The notes under the pieces were generated by a model, which made no database searches, was not told the origin of the DNA, and saw only the letters and a program-made list of their open reading frames with translations. Made by a program: the position numbers and the translations under genes. Shown here one piece after another: positions 33,624 to 41,934 of a stretch of DNA of 64,000 nucleotides. Positions within the stretch are counted from its first letter, which is position 1. Every line of letters starts with the position of its first letter. This DNA comes from Mycobacterium sp. IDR2000157661 (GTDB lineage: Bacteria > Actinomycetota > Actinomycetes > Mycobacteriales > Mycobacteriaceae), in assembly GCF_022317005.1 (NCBI RefSeq), contig NZ_CP081006.1, forward strand, positions 1,612,001-1,676,000. Reading direction: 5' to 3'.

Positions 33624-35018
33624 GTGACCGCTGCCATTGAGAGTCCCCTCGCCCGCCTGAGCGAGCAGGAACTCGAAAAGCTCGCCAAAGAGCTCGACGC
33701 GATACACGACGAGGTGTTCGCCGAACTCGGCGACCGCGACCGCCACTACATCAAGACGGTGATCTCGGTGCAGCGCCAGATCGTCGTCGCGGGACGGGTG
33801 CTGCTACTTGCCTCGCGGTCGCGGACGGCGCTGGTGCTCGGTACGGCGTGCCTCGGGATGGCCAAGATCCTGGAGAACATGGAACTCGGCCACAACATCC
33901 TTCACGGCCAATGGGATTGGATGAACGACCCCGACATCCATTCCTCGGTCTGGGACTGGGACACCGCCTCGTCGGCAGCGGCATGGAAGCACTCGCATAA
34001 CTACATCCACCACACCTATACCAACATCCGAGGCAAGGACAAGGATCTCGGCTACGAGATCATGCGGATCGATCCGAACCAGAAATGGCGCCCGGCCAAC
34101 CTCGGCCAACCGCTCTACAACTTCCTGCTCACCGTCCTCTTCGAGTGGGGTGTTGCCGTCCACGACACCGACGTGGAGGCGCTTTTTCGGGGCCAGAAGA
34201 CGATGGCGGATCTCAAGGAGGACTTCAAGAGCATCGCAGGCAAAGCACGCCTGCAGATCATCAAGGACTACATCGGCTGGCCGTTGATCAGCGCGGGCGC
34301 GTTCGCATTGGTGCAACTGGCCGCGCGCGGCAGAATTCCTCAGCCGACTCAGTCGCGTATCGGTCGCCGGTTGCGAAGAATCTCGGGAAAGGGCCGAATC
34401 GGCGCCACCGCAACACTGTTCGACCGACTGCTGCCCGGTGTCGAAAGCACTTTCCTGCGGACCCTGGCGGCCGACGCGCTGGCCAACCTCATCCGCAACG
34501 TGTGGGCGCACGCGATCATCTTCTGCGGCCACTTCCCCGACCAGACATACACCTTCAGCGAAGAGGAAGTGGAGAACGAGACCAGGGGAGGGTGGTACGT
34601 CCGCCAGTTGATCGGCGCGGCCAACATCGAGGGCAGCCCGCTGTTTCACGTCATCAGCGGCAACCTCGGCTACCAGGTCGAACACCACCTGTATCCGGAC
34701 ATGCCCAGCAGCCGGTACTCCGAGATCGCTCCGAAGATCAAGGACATCTGCGAGCGTTACGAATTGCCCTACAACTCAGGGCGATTCGGCAAGCAATGGT
34801 GGTCGGTGCATCGCACGGTGCTCCGGTTGGCCTTCCCCGGCGGCAAGCCGCGGCCCAAGCCCGGTCCCTACAAGAGCCCGGACCGGACGGCACCGCGGAA
34901 GGATTCGAGCGAAGCCGTACGGTTCCGCGATCGGCTACCCGCAGAGCATCCCGACGCCGGCCCCGAGCACGCGTCGAGCGGCGTCGCGGTACAACCGCCA
35001 CCGCGCGGTAAGGACTGA
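33624..35018 (+). CDS. desA3: DesA3-like stearoyl/acyl-CoA delta-9 desaturase
   Basis: A 464-residue membrane di-iron desaturase, probably making oleoyl-CoA from stearoyl-CoA. The His boxes are complete: H90-NIL-H94, H125-NYI-H129-H130, and Q-VE-H354-H355 in GYQVEHHLYPD. Two hydrophobic hairpins lie around the boxes. The GTG at 33624 has AAGGAG 7 bases before it and gives the start VTAAIESPLARLS. About 70 C-terminal residues after the desaturase fold are Pro- and charge-rich and are probably disordered, the region that in the M. tuberculosis protein is involved in turnover. Electrons come from the reductase directly upstream. Confidence 0.92.
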   Translation: MTAAIESPLARLSEQELEKLAKELDAIHDEVFAELGDRDRHYIKTVISVQRQIVVAGRVLLLASRSRTALVLGTACLGMAKILENMELGHNILHGQWDWMNDPDIHSSVWDWDTASSAAAWKHSHNYIHHTYTNIRGKDKDLGYEIMRIDPNQKWRPANLGQPLYNFLLTVLFEWGVAVHDTDVEALFRGQKTMADLKEDFKSIAGKARLQIIKDYIGWPLISAGAFALVQLAARGRIPQPTQSRIGRRLRRISGKGRIGATATLFDRLLPGVESTFLRTLAADALANLIRNVWAHAIIFCGHFPDQTYTFSEEEVENETRGGWYVRQLIGAANIEGSPLFHVISGNLGYQVEHHLYPDMPSSRYSEIAPKIKDICERYELPYNSGRFGKQWWSVHRTVLRLAFPGGKPRPKPGPYKSPDRTAPRKDSSEAVRFRDRLPAEHPDAGPEHASSGVAVQPPPRGKD

Positions 35019-35054
35019 CACCCGCGGCGGGTGCGTGAGGGCTACAACCGACGG

Positions 35055-36038
35055 CTAGGACCGCCCCGCGTTGCGCGCCAGTTCGACCGCGTAGGAGCTC
35101 ACGAAGGAACCCACCGCCGGGTCGCCGCGGCCACATGTTCCGTCCGATTCACCGGGACGCTTGATCCACAGGTACGCGTCGGCGTGCGGGCCCGCGGTGG
35201 CCGTGGTTGGCGCAACGCCGAGCGCGCGCCCGTCGGGGTTGCACCAGTAGAGCTCGCCGTCGGCTGGTCCGGCGCCGTTGCGGGACGTGTCGATCACGTA
35301 GTGCGCACCGTTGGTGAGGCCGGAGATCGCCTCGCCGTAGCCGATCTCCTCTTCGGTGGTGAAGAAGTTCGCGACGTTGAGGCTGAAGCCCCGCGCCCGG
35401 TCGACACCGGCCTGGTTGAGCCGGGCAGCCATCTCCTCGGCACTGTGCCAGCGCAGGTGACCCGCGTCGACGTAGACGGCCGCGGCCGGATTGCGGGTCA
35501 GCGTGTCAACGGCGTAGCGGATCAGATCGAAGCGTTCCTGGCGCTGATCATCCGACAGGCAGTCCGCCATGGCCAGCGCGTCGGGTTCGACGATGACCGC
35601 CGCCCGAGATGCGCCCAGATCGGCGGCGATGCCGTCGATCCAGCCCCGGTAGTCGGCCCCGGTCGCGAAACCGCCGGCGGCGAAGCTGCCGCAGTCCCGG
35701 TGCGGGATGCCGTAGATGGCCAGCACCGGGATAGCGTCGGCTGCCGCCGCGTCACCGACGTACTTGCCGACCATCGCTGCGGACCCGCCGGGAGTGAGCC
35801 AGTACGCCTGCGGGGTGTTCGCGATGGCGGTCAGTTCGGGACTCGGCGGATCGGCGCTCTGCGCGGCGCGCATCGCCACCGACGCCGGGTTGACGTAGAA
35901 GGGCGCACCGGCCAGCGGGTTCGCGTCGCTGAGTAGGCGCACTTCGGGAGCCGAAACCGTCGGCGCGGCGAGAAGACCGGCGGACAGGGCGAGCGCGATC
36001 AGGACGGATCCGAGCGCGCGGGCAGCTGAGGAGATCAC
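35055..36038 (-). CDS. Secreted glycoside hydrolase family 6 enzyme (endoglucanase-like)
   Basis: A 327-residue exported GH6 protein, single-domain, with no cellulose-binding module. The signal peptide is ALGSVLIALALSAGLLAAPT. Core motifs are present: PFYVNPASVAM, YWLTPG, VIVEPDALAMADCL, the family signature, with the acid-carrying loop DCGSFAAGGF before it, and the C-terminal LWIKRPGESDGTCGRGDPA with its base-region Asp/Glu. It should hydrolyse beta-1,4-glucan with inversion. Mycobacterial GH6 enzymes may process their own cellulose-like biofilm. The GTG at 36038 is chosen for a normal-sized signal; an ATG at 36095 is possible but would crowd the vapB promoter. Confidence 0.87.
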   Translation of the reverse strand: MISSAARALGSVLIALALSAGLLAAPTVSAPEVRLLSDANPLAGAPFYVNPASVAMRAAQSADPPSPELTAIANTPQAYWLTPGGSAAMVGKYVGDAAAADAIPVLAIYGIPHRDCGSFAAGGFATGADYRGWIDGIAADLGASRAAVIVEPDALAMADCLSDDQRQERFDLIRYAVDTLTRNPAAAVYVDAGHLRWHSAEEMAARLNQAGVDRARGFSLNVANFFTTEEEIGYGEAISGLTNGAHYVIDTSRNGAGPADGELYWCNPDGRALGVAPTTATAGPHADAYLWIKRPGESDGTCGRGDPAVGSFVSSYAVELARNAGRS

Positions 36039-36096
36039 CCGACGAACATAGTCGGCGGCCGACGACCGCCGCGGATGCCTCCCCGTTGATGGCAAG

Positions 36097-36115
36097 GCAT
36101 CAGTTGAGCTGATGC
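36097..36115. promoter_or_regulatory. Perfect 7-bp inverted repeat, vapBC operator
   Basis: GCATCAG (36097-36103), TTGAG, CTGATGC (36109-36115). It ends directly at the -10 box (TATGCT, 36116-36121), so a bound VapB/VapC complex would block the promoter. This is the usual place for an autoregulatory toxin-antitoxin operator. Confidence 0.7.
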
Positions 36116-36121
36116 TATGCT
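36116..36121 (+). promoter_or_regulatory. -10 box of a leaderless promoter (vapB)
   Basis: TATGCT, then six bases (GTCAAA), then the ATG at 36128. This fits TANNNT with transcription starting at the start codon. Confidence 0.65.
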
Positions 36122-36127
36122 GTCAAA

Positions 36128-36382
36128 ATGCGCACGACGGTCACGCTCGACGACGACACGCTGGCACTGATCCGGCGGCGCATGCGCGAACAGGGCGTCT
36201 CTTTCAAGACCGCGCTCAACGACGCGATCCGCGACGGCGCATTCGGCCGACCTCCGGCGACCCGGTTCGTGACCCGTTCAGCCGACCTCGGAGTCCCGAC
36301 GGTGAACCTGGACCGAGCCCTGCAAATCGCCGGCGAACTCGAAGACGAAGAACTGCTGCGCCGGCAACGGCGGGGCGCGTGA
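36128..36382 (+). CDS. VapB-type antitoxin (ribbon-helix-helix)
   Basis: An 84-residue antitoxin. The ribbon-helix-helix head is MRTTVTLDDDTLALIRRRMR, then SFKTALNDAIRDGAF. The C-terminal third, DRALQIAGELEDEELLRRQR, is the flexible toxin-binding tail. It should neutralise the adjacent PIN-domain RNase and repress the operon at the inverted repeat 36097-36115. The stop overlaps the toxin start (GTGA, 36379-36382). Confidence 0.9.
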   Translation: MRTTVTLDDDTLALIRRRMREQGVSFKTALNDAIRDGAFGRPPATRFVTRSADLGVPTVNLDRALQIAGELEDEELLRRQRRGA

Positions 36383-36819
36383 AGGTCGTCGACGCCAGCA
36401 TCCTCCTTTACTCCGTGAATTCGGCCAGCGAGCATCACGAGGCTTGTCGTGAATGGCTTGACGGGGCATTGTCCGGATCGGACACCGTGGGGTTGGCGTG
36501 GGTGCCGTTGCTCGCCTTCGTCCGGCTGAGCACCAAGGTGGGCCTGTTCCCTTCGCCGTTACCGCCGTCAGAGGCGATGCGCCAGGTCGTCGACTGGTCG
36601 ACTGCTCCCGGTGCGACTGTGATCGCACCGACGCCACGGCACGGCGACATCCTGCACGGGCTGCTCGCGAACGTCGGCACGGGCGGAAACCTCGTCAACG
36701 ACGCCCACCTGGCCGCTCTCACCATCGAGCACCGGGCATCGATCGTCAGCTATGACAACGACTTCGGCCGGTTCGACGGGATACGGTGGGACACCCCGGA
36801 CGCGTTACTCGCCCGATGA
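36379..36819 (+). CDS. VapC-type toxin (PIN-domain ribonuclease)
   Basis: A 146-residue PIN-domain RNase. The acidic metal-binding residues are visible: Asp in KVVDASILLYSVN, the Glu in ASEHHEACREWL, Asp in GNLVNDAHLAALTIEH, and Asp in VSYDNDFGRFDG. It should cut a specific tRNA or rRNA when free of the antitoxin. It is read with the antitoxin by a four-base overlap. Nothing looks broken. Confidence 0.9.
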   Translation: MKVVDASILLYSVNSASEHHEACREWLDGALSGSDTVGLAWVPLLAFVRLSTKVGLFPSPLPPSEAMRQVVDWSTAPGATVIAPTPRHGDILHGLLANVGTGGNLVNDAHLAALTIEHRASIVSYDNDFGRFDGIRWDTPDALLAR

Positions 36820-36905
36820 CGACGTGACGCCCGGAGTCGAGCCAGGTTGCCGGAACGTCATCGCGGGTACCTCGTTTCACACTTCCGATACCGCGAGGAG
36901 GCCAC

Positions 36906-37148
36906 GTGTTGGCTCTGTTGAGTTCCCCGATCCGTCGCTGGCTGCTGACGGTGCTACTCGTCCCGGTCGTGGCCTTCGCGCTGCGCAAGCTCGCCCAGTT
37001 CCTGCAGCGCCGCAACGAGGGCGAACCGACGAGATCCTCGCGTGGCTTGATGAAACTGTCGTCGGGGCTGCGGCGGCTCACCGGCAAGGAGCCCGAGGAT
37101 GCCGGCGACACCCCGACCGACGGTGATCGCAAGCCCTCGTCAGGCTGA
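36906..37148 (+). CDS. Small membrane protein, unknown
   Basis: An 80-residue protein with one hydrophobic segment (about 12-26, WLLTVLLVPVVAFAL) near a short N-terminus and a charged, likely cytoplasmic tail (QRRNEGEPTRSSRGLMKLSS and TGKEPEDAGDTPTDGDRKPS). I do not recognise a family name, but small proteins of this build are common in mycobacteria. GAGGAGG lies 6 bases before the GTG at 36906, a clear translation signal. It stands alone between vapC and the HadA/B-like gene. Confidence 0.7.
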   Translation: MLALLSSPIRRWLLTVLLVPVVAFALRKLAQFLQRRNEGEPTRSSRGLMKLSSGLRRLTGKEPEDAGDTPTDGDRKPSSG

Positions 37149-37242
37149 TTGCCGTCGCGAGCGAATCGGCCGCCGCGGGGCCGGCGCGCTAGGGTACTTC
37201 GGTCGGCCCAGCGAACAAGCCGACGGGAGAGTTGAGCAATCC

Positions 37243-38271
37243 ATGACCACAGCAGCAGACACGTCGCCGCTCGAAGCGCGGGTCGGCCACTGGTACCAGA
37301 TGGATCGCACCTATCTGGTGGGCCGCGAGAAGGTGCGCGAGTACGCCCGCGCCGTGCAGGACTATCACCCAGCACACTGGGACGTCGCAGCCGCCGCGCA
37401 GCTCGGCTATCCGGACCTGGTGGCGCCCCCGACGTTCACGTCCACCCCGGGAATGACCTGCAATCGCCGCATGTTCGAAGAGATCGTCGTCGGTTACGAC
37501 ACCTACATGCAGACCGAAGAGGTCTTCGAGCAGCATCGCCCGATCGTCGCGGGCGACGAGTTGACGGTCGACGTCGAGCTGACGTCGGTGCGCCGGATCG
37601 CCGGCCGCGACCTCATCACGGTGACCAACACATTCACCGACGCCGCAGGCGAGCGGGTGCACACCCTGCACACGACCGTCGTCGGCGTGACCGCCGAGGA
37701 CGTCGATCCGGCGATCAAGTCCGCGGTGGCCGGCGCGATGATGCACGACATGGACATCCTGGCGATCGGCGCGAACGAGGCCGACTACCAGAAGGAGGTG
37801 CGCCCCGGCGGCGAGGTGCCGATCGCCGAGGACACCGCCCGCACCCCCGGAACGCCGTCGTTCGAGGACGTCAACGTCGGCGACGAGCTACCGGTGCACC
37901 ACGCCGGACTCTCCCGCGGTGACCTGGTGAACTATGCAGGCGTGGCCGGTGACGCCAACCCGATCCACTGGGACGAGGACATCGCCAAGCTGGCCGGGCT
38001 ACCCGACGTCATCGCTCACGGGATGCTCACCATGGGCCTGGGTGCCGGATTCCATTCCGCGTGGTCGGGCGACCCCGGAGCGGTCACCCGCTACGCGGTG
38101 CGGCTTTCGGCGCCCGTCATCGTGTCGGTGAAGGAGGGCGCGGACATCGAGTTCAGCGGCCGGGTCAAGTCGCTTGACCCGCAGACCCGCTCCGGTGTCG
38201 TCATCGTCGGTGCGAAGTCGGGGGGCAAGAAGATCTTCGGCCTCGCGACGATGGATGTCCGGTTTCGCTGA
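37243..38271 (+). CDS. Fused HadA/HadB-like (MaoC) (3R)-hydroxyacyl dehydratase
   Basis: A 342-residue double hot-dog protein. The first half resembles HadA (YLVGREKVREYARAVQDYHP, VAPPTFTSTPGM), the second half is a MaoC/HadB domain with the catalytic Asp/His in the hydratase motif GDANPIHWDEDIAKLAGLPD, then VIAHGMLTMGL. In mycobacteria, HadA and HadB are subunits of the FAS-II dehydratase for mycolic acids; fused versions exist as paralogues and may act on other acyl-ACP or CoA substrates. The ATG at 37243 is chosen because the conserved part starts just after. The WS/DGAT gene follows 173 bases later. Confidence 0.87.
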   Translation: MTTAADTSPLEARVGHWYQMDRTYLVGREKVREYARAVQDYHPAHWDVAAAAQLGYPDLVAPPTFTSTPGMTCNRRMFEEIVVGYDTYMQTEEVFEQHRPIVAGDELTVDVELTSVRRIAGRDLITVTNTFTDAAGERVHTLHTTVVGVTAEDVDPAIKSAVAGAMMHDMDILAIGANEADYQKEVRPGGEVPIAEDTARTPGTPSFEDVNVGDELPVHHAGLSRGDLVNYAGVAGDANPIHWDEDIAKLAGLPDVIAHGMLTMGLGAGFHSAWSGDPGAVTRYAVRLSAPVIVSVKEGADIEFSGRVKSLDPQTRSGVVIVGAKSGGKKIFGLATMDVRFR

Positions 38272-38444
38272 CCGCTATCGAGAACGGGATGGCGCCGTGG
38301 ACGGCATGAGCGAGGGGCTTCCGACGTCGCCGGGTCCGTTTTCCGCGAGCGCAGTCCCGTTGTGCGTGAGCGCTTTTCGCAGTTTCACGGGTGCCTGGGA
38401 TCGGGAGGCGCCGGCGCCCGACAAGTAGTGGAGAGGTGGACGCG

Positions 38445-39833
38445 ATGAGCTCAACGATTCCCCCGCTGGACCTGGGTTGGCTGTTGATGGAGTCGCCCGG
38501 AGGCACGACGCACGTCGGCGCGCTGCTGCTGTTCAAGAAGCCGCCACGGAGCGGATCGCTGGTGCGCGAGATCGTGCAGTCCTACCGCGGCCAACGGCCG
38601 CTGCCACCGTTCAACTACGTTCCGGAGCTCCTCGGGGCGAGCGCGCCGCATTTCCGTGCCATCGACGGTTGGGACCCGCACTACCACGTCCAGCACATTG
38701 CGCTGCCGGCGCAGAGCTCCTACGAGGATCTACTGCGGCTCGTCGCCGACCTGCACGAACCGATGCTCGACCGGCATCGTCCACTGTTCCGGTGCTGGAT
38801 CATCGACGGGGTGCCCGGCGGCAGGTTCGCGATCTACACCAAGACCCACCACAGCATCATCGACGGCATATCCGGGCTGAAGAAGCTCTACGACGGGCTC
38901 AGCCTGTCCGACGAACCCGCCATCCCGCCGCCGGCGTTCGCGCTGCCGCTCCCCGAGCCCGAACCCCGAACCGCGCCAACTGCTGTGCGCCGGCTGACCG
39001 ACGCGCTGCACGGGGCTGTCGCTCAAGTGGGTGCGCTGAATCAGATCTCGCTCGGCGCATTGCGCAAGGCGCTCAGCGCGGCACTGGGATCGCATCTGGA
39101 GGGCAGCCTGCCGTTCGTCGCCGGTCATGCCCCCACGAACGCGCCACTGCAACAGGCCCGCGGATTCGCCACGATGTCGCTGCCGCTGGAGGAGATGCAC
39201 CGGATAGGCCACCGGTACGGTGCGACGCTGAACGACGTCGCGGCCGCGATCATCGACCACGGGCTACACGCATATCTGCGCGAGAAGGGCCAGGAATATC
39301 CGCACGAGTTCATCGCCATGTGTCCGGTGTCGCTGCGCGACGAAACCGACAGCGCCACGGGCACCCGGGTTTCGGCGATCTTCGTGCGACTCGGCGACCC
39401 GCAGGCGTCGATGGCCGAGCGGCTGCGGCAGGTCGTCCACTCGGTCACGACAGCCAAGAAGGAACTGCGCGCCATGTCGACCGACGCGGCGATGACCTAT
39501 TCGGTCGTTCTGGTCGCCCTGGCCGGCGCGGGCGCTTCGACTCATCTGGAGCGACTCAGCCACCCCGCCTGCAACCTCGTCATCTCGAATGTTCCGGGCG
39601 CCAGGGAGACTCGTTACCTCAACGGCGCGGAGTTGACCGGAATCTTCCCGGTCTCAGCACTGGCCGCGTCGATCGGACTCAACGTGACGTTCAGTTCCTA
39701 CCGCGACCACATGGACTTCGGCTTCGTCGCGAACGCCGCCGCGATCGACAACGTCGGTGCACTCGCCGAGCACACGCGGATGGCCTACGCGAATCTCAAA
39801 GCCGAGACGCGGCAGTCGTCTGATCATCCCTAG
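38445..39833 (+). CDS. WS/DGAT wax-ester synthase/diacylglycerol acyltransferase
   Basis: A 462-residue acyltransferase that makes triacylglycerol or wax ester from acyl-CoA. The catalytic motif HHSIIDG is in [12 protein letters not shown]. Other landmarks are [23 protein letters not shown]-like MCPVSLRDE and [12 protein letters not shown], which is a conserved structural motif. The C-terminal domain is complete. The ATG at 38445 has GAGAGG upstream. The 173 bases before it contain no gene. The stop TAG is shared with the opposite gene: both stop codons lie in the CTAG at 39830-39833. Confidence 0.9.
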   Translation: MSSTIPPLDLGWLLMESPGGTTHVGALLLFKKPPRSGSLVREIVQSYRGQRPLPPFNYVPELLGASAPHFRAIDGWDPHYHVQHIALPAQSSYEDLLRLVADLHEPMLDRHRPLFRCWIIDGVPGGRFAIYTKTHHSIIDGISGLKKLYDGLSLSDEPAIPPPAFALPLPEPEPRTAPTAVRRLTDALHGAVAQVGALNQISLGALRKALSAALGSHLEGSLPFVAGHAPTNAPLQQARGFATMSLPLEEMHRIGHRYGATLNDVAAAIIDHGLHAYLREKGQEYPHEFIAMCPVSLRDETDSATGTRVSAIFVRLGDPQASMAERLRQVVHSVTTAKKELRAMSTDAAMTYSVVLVALAGAGASTHLERLSHPACNLVISNVPGARETRYLNGAELTGIFPVSALAASIGLNVTFSSYRDHMDFGFVANAAAIDNVGALAEHTRMAYANLKAETRQSSDHP

Positions 39834-40528
39834 TCGGTGTGGTCGAACGTCACGACCTGACCCCGGTTGACCGACACCCAGTCCCTGGCCTCCAGGTACG
39901 GCCGGAAGGTCTGTGTGATCAGCCGCTCGTCGGCCGCGGTCTTGGGTCGCTGAAGTTCATAGAGGTGCGGGAACTCCGTCCAGGCCAGCACGGCCTCCCA
40001 CAGCCGCACCGCCGCCGCACCGGTGGGCGGGTCGATGAGCACCGGCCCGAACAGACACTGGCCGTCCGGGAAGAACAGTGTCGGTACGCCGTAGCCGCCC
40101 GCGCCGACGACGCGCTGGTGCTCGGCCATCACCTCATCGGTGGTCGTGGGGTCGGCGATGGCCGCGTCGACCAGCTCGGGGTCGAAGCCCAGCTCGTCGA
40201 GAAGGTGTCGGGCGACCGCCCTCTCGTGCGGTTTGTGACCCTCGACGTGCAGCGCCCGCGCCGCGCGCTCGTACCAGGCGTCGAGGTCGGCCATGGACCG
40301 GCGGCGCAGCAACGCTCCGATGCGCATCATCGACCACCCGTAGGCCCACTCCCGCTCCCACGGGTGCTTCTTGCCCTCCTGACGGTTGATCTCCTCGAGG
40401 CTGAAGAAACGCCAATTCACGGTCAGGCCGGTCAGGTCGCGCACCTCGCGAATCCACCGCGAGGTCTGATAGGCGAAGGGACACATGATGTCGAAGTGGA
40501 AATCCACGTAACCGGGACGCTCGATCAC
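39830..40528 (-). CDS. DsbA-family thioredoxin-fold oxidoreductase (Rv2466c-like)
   Basis: A 232-residue cytoplasmic DsbA-like protein with the helical insert of the family. The active-site region is [16 protein letters not shown], with one Cys (about 16) instead of a CxxC pair; the second Cys is Ala. The cis-Pro loop is [10 protein letters not shown]. Related mycobacterial proteins use mycothiol as electron donor (Rv2466c), and the single-Cys form would work by mixed disulfides or be a glutathione-transferase-like isomerase. The start is GTG 40528. It converges with WS/DGAT, sharing CTAG. Confidence 0.82.
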   Translation of the reverse strand: MIERPGYVDFHFDIMCPFAYQTSRWIREVRDLTGLTVNWRFFSLEEINRQEGKKHPWEREWAYGWSMMRIGALLRRRSMADLDAWYERAARALHVEGHKPHERAVARHLLDELGFDPELVDAAIADPTTTDEVMAEHQRVVGAGGYGVPTLFFPDGQCLFGPVLIDPPTGAAAVRLWEAVLAWTEFPHLYELQRPKTAADERLITQTFRPYLEARDWVSVNRGQVVTFDHTD

Positions 40529-40572
40529 GTCGCGAACCTCCGTCTGCGGCCGGCGTACTCGGCGAGGGGCCG

Positions 40573-41712
40573 TTATCCGGCGTCGGCCATCCCGGTGAGC
40601 TTCTGGATCACCTTAATCTCCTCGTGGTCGTGCGGCGTTCCGTCCGGGTGGATCAGGTCGCTGAACCACGTGTCCGGAAGCTCGGTGTAGGGGTCCTGCC
40701 AGGAGTCCCACGGCAGGTACGTCTGCGTCCGCCCGGCCACGAACCCCCAGTTGTAGGCGCCGACATTGCGCCGTCTTGCGACCGGCAGGATTCCCTCCAC
40801 GGTGCTGCCGAGGTTGCGCGCCAGGTACTCGGTGCAGATTATCGGCCGGCCCAGCGGGGTCAATTCGTCGATGCGGGCCTCGAATTCGGCTGGGTCGCCG
40901 TAACTGTGGAAGCTGATGATGTCCGAGTGTTCGAGTTGCAGGCTGCAGATCTCACTGCGATTCGCGGGATCCCGCCAATGGCCCTGCCAGACTCCGCTGG
41001 TCAACGGCTGCACCGGATTGACGGCGCGGACCCACTGGAACACATGGGGCAGGAACGCGGCCACCAGTTGCTGCTTGTCGGCGTGCTCGACGTCGCGGTA
41101 GTCCTTGGCGGGGTTGTCCGGCTCGTTCCACACGTCCCACCCCAGGACGCGGGGGTCGTCGCGAAACAGGCCGACGACGCCGGTGACGTAACTCTGCAGC
41201 ACGCGGGTGTAGGCCGGGTCCTCGAGCCGCGCGGCGCCCGGGCTCTGCACCCAACCGGAGTTGTGCACACCTTGGACCGGCGCACGCTGGCGGCCCGCCC
41301 TGGCCCGTGGGTCCCAGCACGAGTCGAACAGCACGAACAGCGGCTTGATTTGGTACTTCGCCGCGATTCCGACGAACTGGCTGAGGCGCTGGCTGAAGCC
41401 CGCGCGGTCGGTGGCCCACAGCTGGTCGTGCAGGAACACCCGGACGGTGTTGAAGCCGATCCGGCGGGCCACGCTGAGTTCGCCGTCGATGCGGCGCGGA
41501 TCGTAGGTTCCCGCCTGGAACATCTCGATCTGGTTGACGGCGTTCGACGTCACGTAATTGGCGCCGATCAGCCAGCCCTGCGCCGCGTACCAGGCGTCGG
41601 CGCGATCAGCCGACCAGCGGGGCGTCTGCGCGGCGACGGGGGCGAGCTTGGTCAGCGCTGCGGCCGCGGCCAGGTACATCGGGAGCTTGAGTACGGTTCG
41701 CCGGTGCACCAC
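40573..41712 (-). CDS. Exported GH5-like glycoside hydrolase (cellulase fold)
   Basis: A 379-residue protein with a signal-type N-terminus ([20 protein letters not shown], with RR, so Tat export is possible) and a TIM-barrel glycosidase. The acid/base Glu is in [11 protein letters not shown] and the nucleophile Glu in [10 protein letters not shown], the layout of GH5/clan GH-A enzymes. A conserved His in FHSYGDP is between them. The sugar is unknown; mannan, glucan or a wall polymer are candidates. The start is GTG. An inverted repeat lies 46 bases upstream (41758-41772). Downstream, 44 bases away on the same strand, is the DsbA-like gene. Confidence 0.83.
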   Translation of the reverse strand: MVHRRTVLKLPMYLAAAAALTKLAPVAAQTPRWSADRADAWYAAQGWLIGANYVTSNAVNQIEMFQAGTYDPRRIDGELSVARRIGFNTVRVFLHDQLWATDRAGFSQRLSQFVGIAAKYQIKPLFVLFDSCWDPRARAGRQRAPVQGVHNSGWVQSPGAARLEDPAYTRVLQSYVTGVVGLFRDDPRVLGWDVWNEPDNPAKDYRDVEHADKQQLVAAFLPHVFQWVRAVNPVQPLTSGVWQGHWRDPANRSEICSLQLEHSDIISFHSYGDPAEFEARIDELTPLGRPIICTEYLARNLGSTVEGILPVARRRNVGAYNWGFVAGRTQTYLPWDSWQDPYTELPDTWFSDLIHPDGTPHDHEEIKVIQKLTGMADAG

Positions 41713-41757
41713 GTGACCATAGTGGCCGGGGACGGCTCCTCAGTGGTTGCAGTGTCA

Positions 41758-41772
41758 TGTTGCAACGCAACA
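41758..41772. promoter_or_regulatory. Perfect inverted repeat upstream of the GH5-like gene (candidate operator)
   Basis: TGTTGC, AAC, GCAACA: a 6-bp perfect inverted repeat with a 3-base centre, 46 bases upstream of the GTG at 41712 (minus strand). Its size and place suit a repressor such as LacI, GntR or MarR type. No regulator lies next to it. Confidence 0.45.
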
Positions 41773-41934
41773 GCTTTCGAATCGTTATCTGGTCACCGCA
41801 CCAGTCGTCCGGGGCATCGCCTTTGTGCTCGACGAGCAGTCGACCGACGACCGGGAACCGGTCGCTGGCCAGTCGATTGCCCGGTCGCCAACGGCGGCAA
41901 TGACGCGCCGGGTCGCGCTTGGGAAGATGGCGTG

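Noticed and set aside
38340..38410. Similarity of GTGAAACTGCGAAAAG (minus strand) to the start of the L,D-transpeptidase gene at 58.97 kb
   Set aside because: Sixteen identical bases and weaker flanks, with no signal peptide or domain following. Probably chance or a tiny relic.
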